Positions 1-7,078 of a DNA stretch of 16,972 nt are shown one piece after another (positions within the stretch are counted from its first letter, which is position 1; each line of letters begins with the position of its first letter). The notes beneath the pieces were generated by a model that saw only the letters and a program-made list of their open reading frames with translations, was not told the origin of the DNA and searched no databases. Location of the stretch: NCBI GenBank assembly GCA_002450985.1, contig DKBA01000179.1, forward strand, positions 1 through 16,972. Reading direction: 5' to 3'. The position numbers were made by a program, and so were the translations under genes. Origin of the DNA: Acidimicrobiia bacterium UBA6912. GTDB taxonomy: Bacteria > Actinomycetota > Acidimicrobiia > Spongiisociales > UBA5794.

Positions 1-495
1 TTCCAGCAGCCCGGACACGAGGAGATTCGTCGAGGTGCCGATGAGGGTGACGACGCCGCCGACGATGGCGGCGAACGAGATCGGCATCAGGAACCGCGAT
101 GGCGACCGTCCGCGGCGCTGCGCCCAGCTGCTCACCTCGGGCACGAGCATCGCGACGATCGGGGTGTTGTTGAGGAACGACGATGCTGCGGCGACGCCCG
201 GCAGCAGCCGGACGAGGGCGCCCCGGTCGGATCTCGCCGAGCCGAGCGCGGCGCTGAGCGGCTGCCGGAGCAGACCGGTCCTCGTTACGGCTGCGGCAAC
301 GATGTAGAGCGCGGCGATCGTGAGCGGGGCGGGGTTGGAGAATCCGGCGAATGCCTCGGCGGCCGTGATGACGCCGGTGAGGAACAGCGCGACCGTCCCG
401 CCGAGAACGGCGACCGTCGGCGGTGCGAGCTCGCGCGCCATCACCACGACCACGCCGATCAAGACGGCGAGCGTGAGCCAGCTGTCTGCAGACAT
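1..495 (-). CDS. SLC13-type (DASS/ArsB superfamily) permease, N-terminal part
   Basis: The reverse strand is open from an ATG at 495 to the window edge, giving 165 residues and no stop. Hydrophobic segments lie near residues 7-20, 28-44 and 58-70. Two features are typical of SLC13/DASS and related ion transporters: an FLNNTP turn at residues 108-112 and a GTSTNLL motif at 153-159, preceded by a glycine-rich helix. Members of this family carry sulfate, dicarboxylates or other anions across the inner membrane with Na+ or H+. Many bacterial relatives with NNTP/GTSTNL motifs also carry central RCK_C (TrkA_C) domains, but that part lies outside the window. A purine-rich AGGGAAGGGA stretch about 10 bases upstream serves as ribosome binding site. 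The gene is divergent from the epimerase, with 178 bases between the starts. Family is fairly secure; the substrate cannot be read. Confidence 0.8.
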   Translation of the reverse strand, partial: MSADSWLTLAVLIGVVVVMARELAPPTVAVLGGTVALFLTGVITAAEAFAGFSNPAPLTIAALYIVAAAVTRTGLLRQPLSAALGSARSDRGALVRLLPGVAAASSFLNNTPIVAMLVPEVSSWAQRRGRSPSRFLMPISFAAIVGGVVTLIGTSTNLLVSGLLE

Positions 496-611
496 CGGTG
501 TGGCGTCCCTTCCCTGGCGGAGGCGGTCAGTCTGCCAGCGAACGCTGCGGCAACAGCGGACGCACACAACGACCCCCCGCGGCGAGTGTACGGAGTGACC
601 CGAGGAGGGCA

Positions 612-677
612 ATGGGTCGGGCGCACCTCGCCCACGGCTTGCGACGGGGCCGCCGTGACGCGAACCTCGCCGCATGA
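612..677 (+). promoter_or_regulatory. Possible 21-codon leader ORF coupled to the epimerase
   Basis: A GAGGAGGG Shine-Dalgarno-like run at 602-609 sits just before an ATG at 612. The frame runs 21 codons (Arg/Ala-rich, starting MGRAHLAHG) and ends in a TGA at 675-677 that overlaps the epimerase ATG as ATGA. The epimerase ATG has no Shine-Dalgarno sequence of its own, so ribosomes could reach it by finishing this short ORF. The spacing between the purine run and ATG 612 is short (about 3 bases), and no homology can be judged at this length. It may be coincidence. Confidence 0.25.
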
Positions 678-1627
678 TCACCAAGGCTCTCGTCACCGGC
701 GGCGCCGGCTTCATCGGCTCCAATCTCGTCACCCGGCTCGTTGAGGACGGTGCGGAGGTGCTCGTCATCGACGACCTCAGCACCGGGAGGCTCGAGCGCC
801 TGGCTGCGGCCAGGGCCGGGGCGCCCCACATGGTCCACTTTCACCAGATCGACATCCGCAAGCCGGAGGTCGCCGACCTCGCCGACCGCTTCGAGCCGGA
901 GGTGATGTTCCACCTCGCCGCCCAGATCGATGCCCGGCGGTCGGTGGTCGACCCGGTGGACGATGCGTCGATCAACATCGTGGGCGGTGTCAACGTGATG
1001 CGGGCCGCCGCCCAGGCGGGCGCCCGCCGATTCGTCTTCGCCTCCTCGGGCGGCGCCAGCTTCGGCGACACGGACGTCATCCCGACGCCGGAGACCGTCG
1101 AGCGCCGCCCCGAGTCGCCGTACGGGGTGGCGAAGAAGGTGACCGACGACTACCTCGGCTACTTCTCCCGCACGCACGGCCTCGAGTACGTGTCGCTCGG
1201 TTTCGCCAACGTCTACGGGCCCTGGCAAGACCCGCACGGCGAGGCGGGTGTCGTCGCCATCTTCAGCCAGCTCTTGCTACGCGGTCAGACGCCGACGATC
1301 TTCGGCGACGGCACGATCACCCGCGACTTCGTGTTCGTCGACGACGTCGTCGAGGCGTGCGTCCGGGCGGCGGAGAAGGGCGGCGACGTCTACGTCAACA
1401 TCGGCACCGGCCGCGAGACGTCGATCAACGAGCTGTACGACCTGATCGCCACCGCCGTCGGTGTCGACACCCGGCCTCGTTACGGCGCTGGGAAGTCCGG
1501 CGATGTCCCCCGGTCGTGTCTCGATGCCACGAAGGCGAAGCAGGTGCTCGGCTGGGAGCCGTACGTGAGCCTCGAAGAGGGCATCCCTGCCACCGTGGAG
1601 TGGTTTCGGGAGCATCTGGGTTTCTGA
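674..1627 (+). CDS. NAD-dependent epimerase/dehydratase (GalE-like, extended SDR)
   Basis: The 317-residue protein has the full extended short-chain dehydrogenase layout. The Rossmann motif GGAGFIGS is at residues 9-16, an acidic pair that would hold the NAD ribose at D33-D34, FHLAAQ at 79-84, SSGGASFGD at 124-132, and the catalytic Tyr150-x3-Lys154 in SPYGVAKK. The C-terminal half carries the sugar-nucleotide part: NVYGPWQDP, an FGDG turn and RDFVFVDD. This matches UDP-glucose 4-epimerase and related UDP-sugar epimerases/dehydratases, which supply sugar nucleotides for surface glycans. ATG 674 is the first start after an in-frame TGA at 656-658, so the start is well bounded, although no Shine-Dalgarno precedes it. 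The stop touches the heptamer-repeat hairpin. Exact substrate (Glc/Gal, GlcNAc/GalNAc or uronic acids) cannot be told. Confidence 0.9.
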   Translation: MITKALVTGGAGFIGSNLVTRLVEDGAEVLVIDDLSTGRLERLAAARAGAPHMVHFHQIDIRKPEVADLADRFEPEVMFHLAAQIDARRSVVDPVDDASINIVGGVNVMRAAAQAGARRFVFASSGGASFGDTDVIPTPETVERRPESPYGVAKKVTDDYLGYFSRTHGLEYVSLGFANVYGPWQDPHGEAGVVAIFSQLLLRGQTPTIFGDGTITRDFVFVDDVVEACVRAAEKGGDVYVNIGTGRETSINELYDLIATAVGVDTRPRYGAGKSGDVPRSCLDATKAKQVLGWEPYVSLEEGIPATVEWFREHLGF

Positions 1628-1684
1628 GTACTAGGTACTAAGTACTTGGTACTAAGTATGAGTACCTAGTACCTAGTACCTAGT
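1628..1684. repeat. Heptamer tandem array folding into a 24-bp stem between converging genes
   Basis: Seven GTAC cores start at 1628, 1635, 1642, 1649, 1662, 1669 and 1676, with a diverged GTAT at 1656. The unit is 7 bases, close to GTACTAA/GTACTAG on the left and AGTACCT on the right. The left half is close to the reverse complement of the right half: 1630-1653 pairs with 1661-1684 over 24 positions, with 2 mismatches and a 7-base loop (1654-1660). G+C is near 40%, against about 70% around it. The array lies immediately after the epimerase TGA and contains the glycosylase stop TAG (1680-1682 read on the minus strand). It could act as a bidirectional terminator or mRNA 3'-end stabiliser, or be one copy of a dispersed palindromic repeat. 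No T-tract follows, so a classical intrinsic terminator is not shown. Confidence 0.85.
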
Positions 1685-2570
1685 CCTCCAGCTCCTCCAG
1701 GCTCTGCGGCCAGTCGTCCTTCAGGAGACGGCTGAGGGAGCGGTCGGCGAGGATCTTGCCTCCCGTCTGGCAGCCGGGGCAGTAGTTGGTCTCCCGGTCG
1801 GCGTAGACGATGCGCTGGACCGGTGCGCCGCAGACCGGGCAGGGCTTGCCGTACTTCCCGTGCACCGCCATCTTCGGGTGGAACGCCGTCACCCTCTCAG
1901 GGAACGCATCGCCCGTCTCCTCGATGCGGATACGTGTCCACTCCTCGAGCGAGGCGACGGCCGCCTCGTAGAGCCGGGTCAGCTCGGCGTCGTCGAGGTT
2001 GGTGTTCATCTGGAGCGGGGAGAGCCGGGCGCGGTGCATGATCTCGTCGGCGAACGCCCCGCCGATACCGGAGATGTACCGGGCATCGGTGAGCGCTCGT
2101 TTCAGGGTGTGTCGCTCTGCCGTGAGGGCGGCGACGAACTCCTCGCGAGTGCTCCCGTCGAGCTCGAGGCCCCCCGGATCGAGTGCGGCGACCCCGTCCT
2201 CACCCGACACGATGTGGAGGGATGCGCGCCGCTTCGTCCCCGCCTCGGTCAAGGTGAGGGTCCCCGTGGCGAAGTCGAAGGCGGCGAGCCCGTACTTGCG
2301 TTGCAGCGGCTTCTTCTTCTCGTCGAACCAGTGGAGACGTCCGGCCACCATCAGGTGGACGACGAGGAACAGGTCGCCGTCGAGCTCCACGACGATTCGC
2401 TTGCCGAGGCGGCGCAACCCGACGACCGGCCGGCCGAACGCCGCTTCGACGGGCGGATCGAACGTGCGCAGCAGGGAGAACGACTGAACCCGGATCGAGT
2501 CGAGAACGACGCCCTCGATGCGGGGGCGCAGCGCCGCCAGGTAGGCCTCGATCTCAGGCAGTTCAGGCAT
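1680..2570 (-). CDS. mutM: Fpg/MutM-family DNA glycosylase
   Basis: This 296-residue protein belongs to the formamidopyrimidine-DNA glycosylase/endonuclease VIII family, which removes oxidised bases such as 8-oxoguanine and nicks the abasic site. Start ATG 2570 is chosen because the mature enzyme must begin with the catalytic proline: residues 2-6 are PELPE, with P2 the Schiff-base nucleophile and E3. A GTG two codons upstream (2576) would bury that proline. Lys57 sits in GKRI, as in E. coli Fpg. The helix-two-turn-helix region reads GIGGAFADE where GIGN(I/V)YADE is usual. A C-terminal zinc finger uses C244, C247, C264 and C267 with an intact DRETNYCPGC strand, then a tail of about 29 residues. 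A GAGGG ribosome site lies 5 bases upstream. It follows cofE by 54 bases on the same strand. The family is certain; 8-oxoG versus Nei-like specificity is not. Confidence 0.93.
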   Translation of the reverse strand: MPELPEIEAYLAALRPRIEGVVLDSIRVQSFSLLRTFDPPVEAAFGRPVVGLRRLGKRIVVELDGDLFLVVHLMVAGRLHWFDEKKKPLQRKYGLAAFDFATGTLTLTEAGTKRRASLHIVSGEDGVAALDPGGLELDGSTREEFVAALTAERHTLKRALTDARYISGIGGAFADEIMHRARLSPLQMNTNLDDAELTRLYEAAVASLEEWTRIRIEETGDAFPERVTAFHPKMAVHGKYGKPCPVCGAPVQRIVYADRETNYCPGCQTGGKILADRSLSRLLKDDWPQSLEELED

Positions 2571-2624
2571 GGACACCCTCGCTGCGCTCGGGAAGCTTGT
2601 CCGGCTGCGCCGAGCTCAGATGCC

Positions 2625-3344
2625 TCACCGGAACATGTCCTCGGCCGGTGGCCGGACGAGGTCCGTTGCCCGCCCGTCTCCCGGTGACCAGCGCAACCCG
2701 CGCAGGATGGCGACGGGGACGCCGGTGGCCTTGCCCATGACGAGATCGGCGGCGGCGGCGATCTCGTCCACGATGGCGACTTCGGTGACGTCGAGGACCC
2801 GGCCGGTGGCGTCCGTGGTTCCTCGCAAGTCCCGGATGGGCGCCATGCCGGACACACCGATGGCCACATCGGTGAGGCCCCGCCGCCACGGTCTGCCGAA
2901 CGTGTCGGTCACCACCACGGCGAGCCGGACGCCGCTCGCTCGCTCGAGACGGACACGGATGCGGTGGGCGGATGCGTCCGGGTCGATCGGCAGCATGACG
3001 GCCCGATCCCCGGTCACGTTCGAGCGGTCGACGCCGGCATTGGCGCAGATGAAGCCGTGCCGGGTGATCGCGATCATGAGGTCGCCGCGGCGCCGGATGA
3101 CGGCTGCCGCCTCGGCTTCGGCCAGCGCCCGATAGTCGGCATCCTCGGCGACATCGGCGAGGCGTCCCTCGGCCTTCGAAACGATCTTGTGGGTGACCAC
3201 GACGACGTCGCCGTCGCCGAGGTCGATCCCGGCGGCGGCGAGCGCCCCCAGGATCACCGTGGCGACGTCGTCGCCGGGCGCCACCTCGCCGATGCCTGGG
3301 AGCGGGATGAGATGGAGCGCCCCGGGTGGCGCAGGTGCGGTCAT
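2625..3344 (-). CDS. cofE: Coenzyme F420-0:L-glutamate ligase (CofE)
   Basis: CofE adds gamma-linked glutamates to F420-0 using GTP and a divalent metal, giving F420 with a short polyglutamate tail. The 239-residue protein shows the family blocks: VVVVTHKIVSKAEGR at residues 47-61, the NAGVDRSNV loop at 102-110 holding a metal-binding aspartate (D106), TDTFGRPWR at 146-154 with D147-T148, and the conserved C-terminal DEIAAAADLVMGKATG. The ATG overlaps the cofD stop as ATGA, so the two are translationally coupled. The length is that of stand-alone CofE. Mycobacterial FbiB is about 450 residues because a nitroreductase-like domain that reduces dehydro-F420-0 is fused at its C-terminus; that domain is absent here. 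Either a separate reductase does the job or a different F420-0 route is used. Confidence 0.93.
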   Translation of the reverse strand: MTAPAPPGALHLIPLPGIGEVAPGDDVATVILGALAAAGIDLGDGDVVVVTHKIVSKAEGRLADVAEDADYRALAEAEAAAVIRRRGDLMIAITRHGFICANAGVDRSNVTGDRAVMLPIDPDASAHRIRVRLERASGVRLAVVVTDTFGRPWRRGLTDVAIGVSGMAPIRDLRGTTDATGRVLDVTEVAIVDEIAAAADLVMGKATGVPVAILRGLRWSPGDGRATDLVRPPAEDMFR

Positions 3345-4306
3345 CCCGGCCTGCTCCCCGCCGGGCCGACCGTGTCGAGCAGCCACTCGGCGAAGCGGCC
3401 CGCAGCCGCGGGTTCGGCGATGTGGGTGTCGGCGACGTGGATGCGTACGTCCTCGCTCAACGCCACGTCTTCCGCATCGCCCGTATCGACGACGAGATCG
3501 GTGAGCAGGCCCTCGTAGGCGGCGAGCACGCCTTCGTTGCCGGGCGGCAGGCCCTGGCTGGCGAGGGCGCGGTCTGCGGGGCCACGCAGCGGCTTCCCGC
3601 CGAACAGCGGGCTGATCCCGACGACGGCGTCGTGGGCCTCGACGGCCCGGCGAATCGCCGTGACGGCGATGATCGGCCAGATCGACAGCACGGGGTTGCT
3701 CGGGGCGATGACGACCAGATCGGCCTCGGTGATGGCCTCCACTGCACCCGGCCCGGGTGTCGCCGCCATCGTGCCCTCGAACATGACCTTCCGGATCTCG
3801 TCCTCGTGGCCCCGCATCACGAAGTACTCCTGGAAGGGGAGCCACGTCAGGTCGAGCGTCTGGATCCAGGTACGCAGCGGTCCGTCGGTGGCGGGGAGCA
3901 CACGCTGGCTCACCCCGAGCCGTTCGGCGATGGCGGCGGTGACCGCAGAGAGGGGTACGCCGTCGCCGAGGAGATCGGTGCGCATCATGGCGGTCGCCAG
4001 GTCGCGATCCCCGAGCCGGAACTTCGTGTCGATGCCCAGGGCATCGAGGTGGTCCATCACCGTGAACGTGTCTCCGGCGATTCCCCAGCCCTCCGGCCCG
4101 GCCACACCGGCCAGCGTGTACACGACGGTGTCGAGGTCGGGGCACACCCGAACGCCGTACAGGTCGTCGTCGTCACCCACGTTCACGATGATGGTGAGGC
4201 GGTCGGCCGCAACGGCGCGTGCCAGCCCCTGGGCCATACGAGCCCCTCCGACACCGCCGCTCAGCAGGGCGACCGAGAGATTGCGGTTTTCGCGACGTGC
4301 TTCCAG
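3341..4306 (-). CDS. cofD: 2-phospho-L-lactate / phosphoenolpyruvate transferase (CofD/FbiA)
   Basis: CofD transfers a phospholactyl or phosphoenolpyruvyl group from the guanylylated donor to Fo, forming F420-0 or dehydro-F420-0. The protein of about 321 residues has the N-terminal nucleotide motif SGGVGGARMAQGL (from about residue 16), the NVGDDDDLYG loop, FQEYFVMRGHEDE, and IAPSNPVLSIWPI. There is no ATG, GTG or TTG in frame close to the expected N-terminus. A GGAGG sequence (4314-4318 read in reverse) lies 7 bases before a CTG at 4306 and 4 bases before an ATT at 4309; I use the CTG. The next in-frame ATG downstream is after the GGVGG motif and would destroy the fold; the first one upstream would overlap the divergent gene deeply. 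Function is secure; the start is not. Confidence 0.88.
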   Translation of the reverse strand: MEARRENRNLSVALLSGGVGGARMAQGLARAVAADRLTIIVNVGDDDDLYGVRVCPDLDTVVYTLAGVAGPEGWGIAGDTFTVMDHLDALGIDTKFRLGDRDLATAMMRTDLLGDGVPLSAVTAAIAERLGVSQRVLPATDGPLRTWIQTLDLTWLPFQEYFVMRGHEDEIRKVMFEGTMAATPGPGAVEAITEADLVVIAPSNPVLSIWPIIAVTAIRRAVEAHDAVVGISPLFGGKPLRGPADRALASQGLPPGNEGVLAAYEGLLTDLVVDTGDAEDVALSEDVRIHVADTHIAEPAAAGRFAEWLLDTVGPAGSRPG

Positions 4307-4313
4307 AATGACG

Positions 4314-4318
4314 CCTCC
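4314..4318 (-). promoter_or_regulatory. Shine-Dalgarno GGAGG that places the cofD start
   Basis: Read on the minus strand this is GGAGG, 7 bases upstream of CTG 4306 and 4 bases upstream of ATT 4309. It is the only good ribosome site near the conserved CofD N-terminus. It abuts the ATG (4319) of the divergent gene. Confidence 0.5.
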
Positions 4319-7078
4319 ATGTCTGCTGCTCCAGCGGAAGCTCCCCCGATATCGGTGGTCGTGGCGATCGTCGCCGACCATCTCGAAGGGCTTCCGGCGA
4401 CTTTGGCCGCGGTCCGGCGTCAAGTGTACGAGCCGGCGCGCATCGCGATCGCCGGCGGCGACGCTGCGGCGCGCCGGATGGCCGGCGAAGAGGGAGTCGA
4501 GTGGGCCTCCTCGGTCGCCGGGATCATCGAACGTGTCGAGCCGTCCGTGAGCCACGTGTGGGTGCTTCGGTCCGGTGCGGCGCCGCGACGCGACGCATTG
4601 CGTGCGCTCGTCGTCGAGGCGGAGCGGGTAGAGGCGGGCATCGCCGGCTCGAAGCTGCTCAACGAGGAGGATCCCGAGCGCCTCGTCTCGGTTGGGGTGG
4701 CGACCGACGTGTTCGACACGCCCTACACCGGGCTCGAGGAGGGGGAGATCGACGCCGGGCAGTACGACGTCGTCCGGGACGTCGCCGCCGTGGGTGGCGC
4801 CTCCCTGCTCATCCGGCGAGATCTGGCGCGAGGCCTCAGCGGACCCGATCCGCTGCTCGCCCCCGAGGCCGCCGCCATCGACCTGTGCCAGCGCGCCCGG
4901 CTTCGCGGTGGCCGGGTCGTCGTCATCCCCTCGTCGGAGGTGCTCGTCGGCGACGGCGAAGCGCCCGGCTGGAAGGAGGACGCAGGGCAGATCCGGTCGA
5001 TGCTCAAGGTCTACAGCCTGGTGACGCTCATCTGGGCGATCCCGGCGCGCTTCCTGCTGGGACTGGTCGAGGCGATCGTCGCCCCGTTCCTCGGCCGCTG
5101 GACCCTGTTTCGGTGGCTCACGGCTTGGACATGGAACGTGCTGCACCTTCCATCGACGCTGCGCGGCCGCGTCGTCGCCCGCCGTCACCGGGCCGTCGGC
5201 GACACGGAGCTCTTCCGGTTCCAGCTCCGCGGCTCGGCCGGATTGCGCAGGCTCGGCGAGGAGACGGGGGTCCGGCTTCGAGAACGTCTGCCCGGTGAGG
5301 ACCGACTGAGCCTCATCGAGCTGGGGCGGGAGCTGCGTCAGCCCGCGTTCGTCGTCGGGGGGGTTGCGCTCGCCTTCGTCCTGGTTGCGACCCGCACGCT
5401 GTGGAACGGATTCCCGGCGTCTGGGTACAGCCTGCCGCTCCCGTCGTCCGGTAGGGCACTGCTCTCCGCCTACGCGGGAGGATGGAACCCCGCCGGCTTC
5501 GGGAGCGTCGAGCCCCTTCCCCCCTTCGCCGGTCTCGCCGGGCTCGTTCAGGCGATCGTTTTCGACAACGGTGCGTTCGCCACGGGATTGCTGATCGCCG
5601 GGTCGTCCCTCGCCGGCGTGTGGGGAATGACCCGTCTCCTTCGCACCTGGTCGATCGAAGCGGTCCCAGGGCTCCTCGCCGGGCTCGTCCTCATCGCCGG
5701 GCCGGCGACCCGGGCCATCGGCGCCGACACCGGGCTCGGCACGCTGGTGGCGCTCGGCGCGCTCCCGTGGGCGCTTCGGGTGCCGCTCACCCGATGGCCC
5801 AAGACCCGCCGGGCGCAGGCCGGAAGGCTGGCCGCGATCGCCTGGGTCTCGGCGATCGTTGCGGCGAGCTCTCCGCTGCTGGGCGTCGTCGCGCCTGCAG
5901 CGCTCCTCGTGCTCGCCCTCATCACTCCCCGCGAACCCGGGCCGTGGCGCGCCGTGGCCGTCAGCCTCATCGGCTCCGCCCTCGCCGTGCCGATGCTGGC
6001 GCCGTGGATCACCACCGCCGACCTGCGCCGCTACGTGGCTGCGGGCGACGCATACTGGGAGCCCGGCCTCATCCTGGCGGCTGCGGCCGGCGTGGCGCTG
6101 GTGACCACGCTCGTTGCCGCCCCGAAGCGGTTGGCGCAGATCGGCGGGTGGGGAGGCGTCCTCGCCGCCGCCGGAGCGCTGCTCGCCCGTACCGGCGACC
6201 TCGGCCCAGGCCGAGAGGTCCAGCTCGCCGGGATGGCGATCGCGGCGCTCGGGAGTGCGATCCTGGTAGGCGTGACGTTCGAGGTGATTCGTCAAGTCGG
6301 CCTCGTCACCGGCTGGCGGCGGCTCGTCGCCGGGCTCGGTGTGATCGGCGCCGGTGCGGTCACGGTGAGCGTGGTGCTGGTCCTGCTGCCGGGCCGCGCC
6401 GGGCTGCCCGCGGACTCGTTCGAGCGAGTCCTCGGCTTCACCGCGGCCGCCGCGGGCGACCCCGGATCGTCGCGGGTGCTCATGATCGGCCCCGGCGAGG
6501 AGCTGCCGGGAGACGTTCGCACGATTCGCGGCGCCCCCTACCGCGTCGTGTCCGCGCCCGAGCCTGCGTTGTGGGAAGCATGGCTCCCCACGCGCCGCGC
6601 AGCCGACGACGCCCTCGAAGGGGTGTTGAACGACCTCATCGCAGGGGAGTCGTTCCGCGCCGGCGCCGATCTGGCTCCCTTCGGCATTCGCTGGGTGATC
6701 TTCACGGGGGAGAGCCCCCTCACGAGCGTGTTCGATGGGCAGCTCGATCTCGTGCCGCTGCAGGGGCTGCCGGCGACCACCTACGTCTCCGAGGCGCCCA
6801 ACCCGGTTCGAGCCGTCGCCACCGACGGCACGCCCTGGCGCTGGACCGGCACCGGCTACGAGGGCGAGCCGGACGCCTCGGCCCGAGTCTTCATCGCGGA
6901 CGCCGCCAACTCCCGCTGGGGGCCCGAGTGGGCACAGGTGGAGTGGGGCAACGAGCTGTCGGCTGCGGATGGCGACATCGGATTCCGCGCCATCGGCACC
7001 CGTCGATCGCAGGCGGTCTCGGTGCTCGGGTTCTTCGCCATCCTCGTTCTCGGTTCGTGGTGGGGGAGACGGCGATGA
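4319..7078 (+). CDS. Large membrane protein with degenerate GT2 domain
   Basis: The protein is 919 residues. Residues about 10-225 have the outline of a family-2 glycosyltransferase: beta strand ISVVVAIVADH at 11-21, VWVLRSGAAP at 80-89, and VGGASLLIRRDL, the usual acceptor-loop strand. The position normally holding Asp-rich DxD (such as LLHDDxxP) reads LRSGAAP, and no Q/RxxRW motif is seen, so catalysis is doubtful. A hydrophobic segment follows near 230-255, then about ten membrane helices from about 345 to 694, an extracytoplasmic domain of about 200 residues, and a final helix with an RRR tail (about 898-919). Related GT2-plus-membrane proteins stand beside DUF5719 genes in other actinobacteria. 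Its stop overlaps the next ATG (ATGA), so it heads an operon. Only 12 bases separate it from cofD. An envelope-glycan role is inferred. Confidence 0.75.
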   Translation: MSAAPAEAPPISVVVAIVADHLEGLPATLAAVRRQVYEPARIAIAGGDAAARRMAGEEGVEWASSVAGIIERVEPSVSHVWVLRSGAAPRRDALRALVVEAERVEAGIAGSKLLNEEDPERLVSVGVATDVFDTPYTGLEEGEIDAGQYDVVRDVAAVGGASLLIRRDLARGLSGPDPLLAPEAAAIDLCQRARLRGGRVVVIPSSEVLVGDGEAPGWKEDAGQIRSMLKVYSLVTLIWAIPARFLLGLVEAIVAPFLGRWTLFRWLTAWTWNVLHLPSTLRGRVVARRHRAVGDTELFRFQLRGSAGLRRLGEETGVRLRERLPGEDRLSLIELGRELRQPAFVVGGVALAFVLVATRTLWNGFPASGYSLPLPSSGRALLSAYAGGWNPAGFGSVEPLPPFAGLAGLVQAIVFDNGAFATGLLIAGSSLAGVWGMTRLLRTWSIEAVPGLLAGLVLIAGPATRAIGADTGLGTLVALGALPWALRVPLTRWPKTRRAQAGRLAAIAWVSAIVAASSPLLGVVAPAALLVLALITPREPGPWRAVAVSLIGSALAVPMLAPWITTADLRRYVAAGDAYWEPGLILAAAAGVALVTTLVAAPKRLAQIGGWGGVLAAAGALLARTGDLGPGREVQLAGMAIAALGSAILVGVTFEVIRQVGLVTGWRRLVAGLGVIGAGAVTVSVVLVLLPGRAGLPADSFERVLGFTAAAAGDPGSSRVLMIGPGEELPGDVRTIRGAPYRVVSAPEPALWEAWLPTRRAADDALEGVLNDLIAGESFRAGADLAPFGIRWVIFTGESPLTSVFDGQLDLVPLQGLPATTYVSEAPNPVRAVATDGTPWRWTGTGYEGEPDASARVFIADAANSRWGPEWAQVEWGNELSAADGDIGFRAIGTRRSQAVSVLGFFAILVLGSWWGRRR

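Noticed and set aside
35..598. Two plus-strand open frames near the window start
   Set aside because: They are antisense to the SLC13-type permease, whose minus-strand translation shows clear membrane helices and GTSTNLL; the second also runs into a non-coding gap.
2571..2576. GTG 2576 as start of the DNA glycosylase
   Set aside because: It would place two residues before the Met that must be removed to expose catalytic proline 2.
2571..2602. Imperfect palindrome (GGACA ... TGTCC) between cofE and the glycosylase
   Set aside because: Only five-base arms; the inner CCTCGCTGCGCTC stretch is a common GC-rich palindromic string, and part of it is the ribosome binding site of the glycosylase.
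4307..6295. N-terminal extension of the cofD frame to about 984 codons
   Set aside because: The upstream part is low-complexity Arg/Glu/Gly antisense to the membrane protein; CofD proteins begin right at the GGVGG motif.
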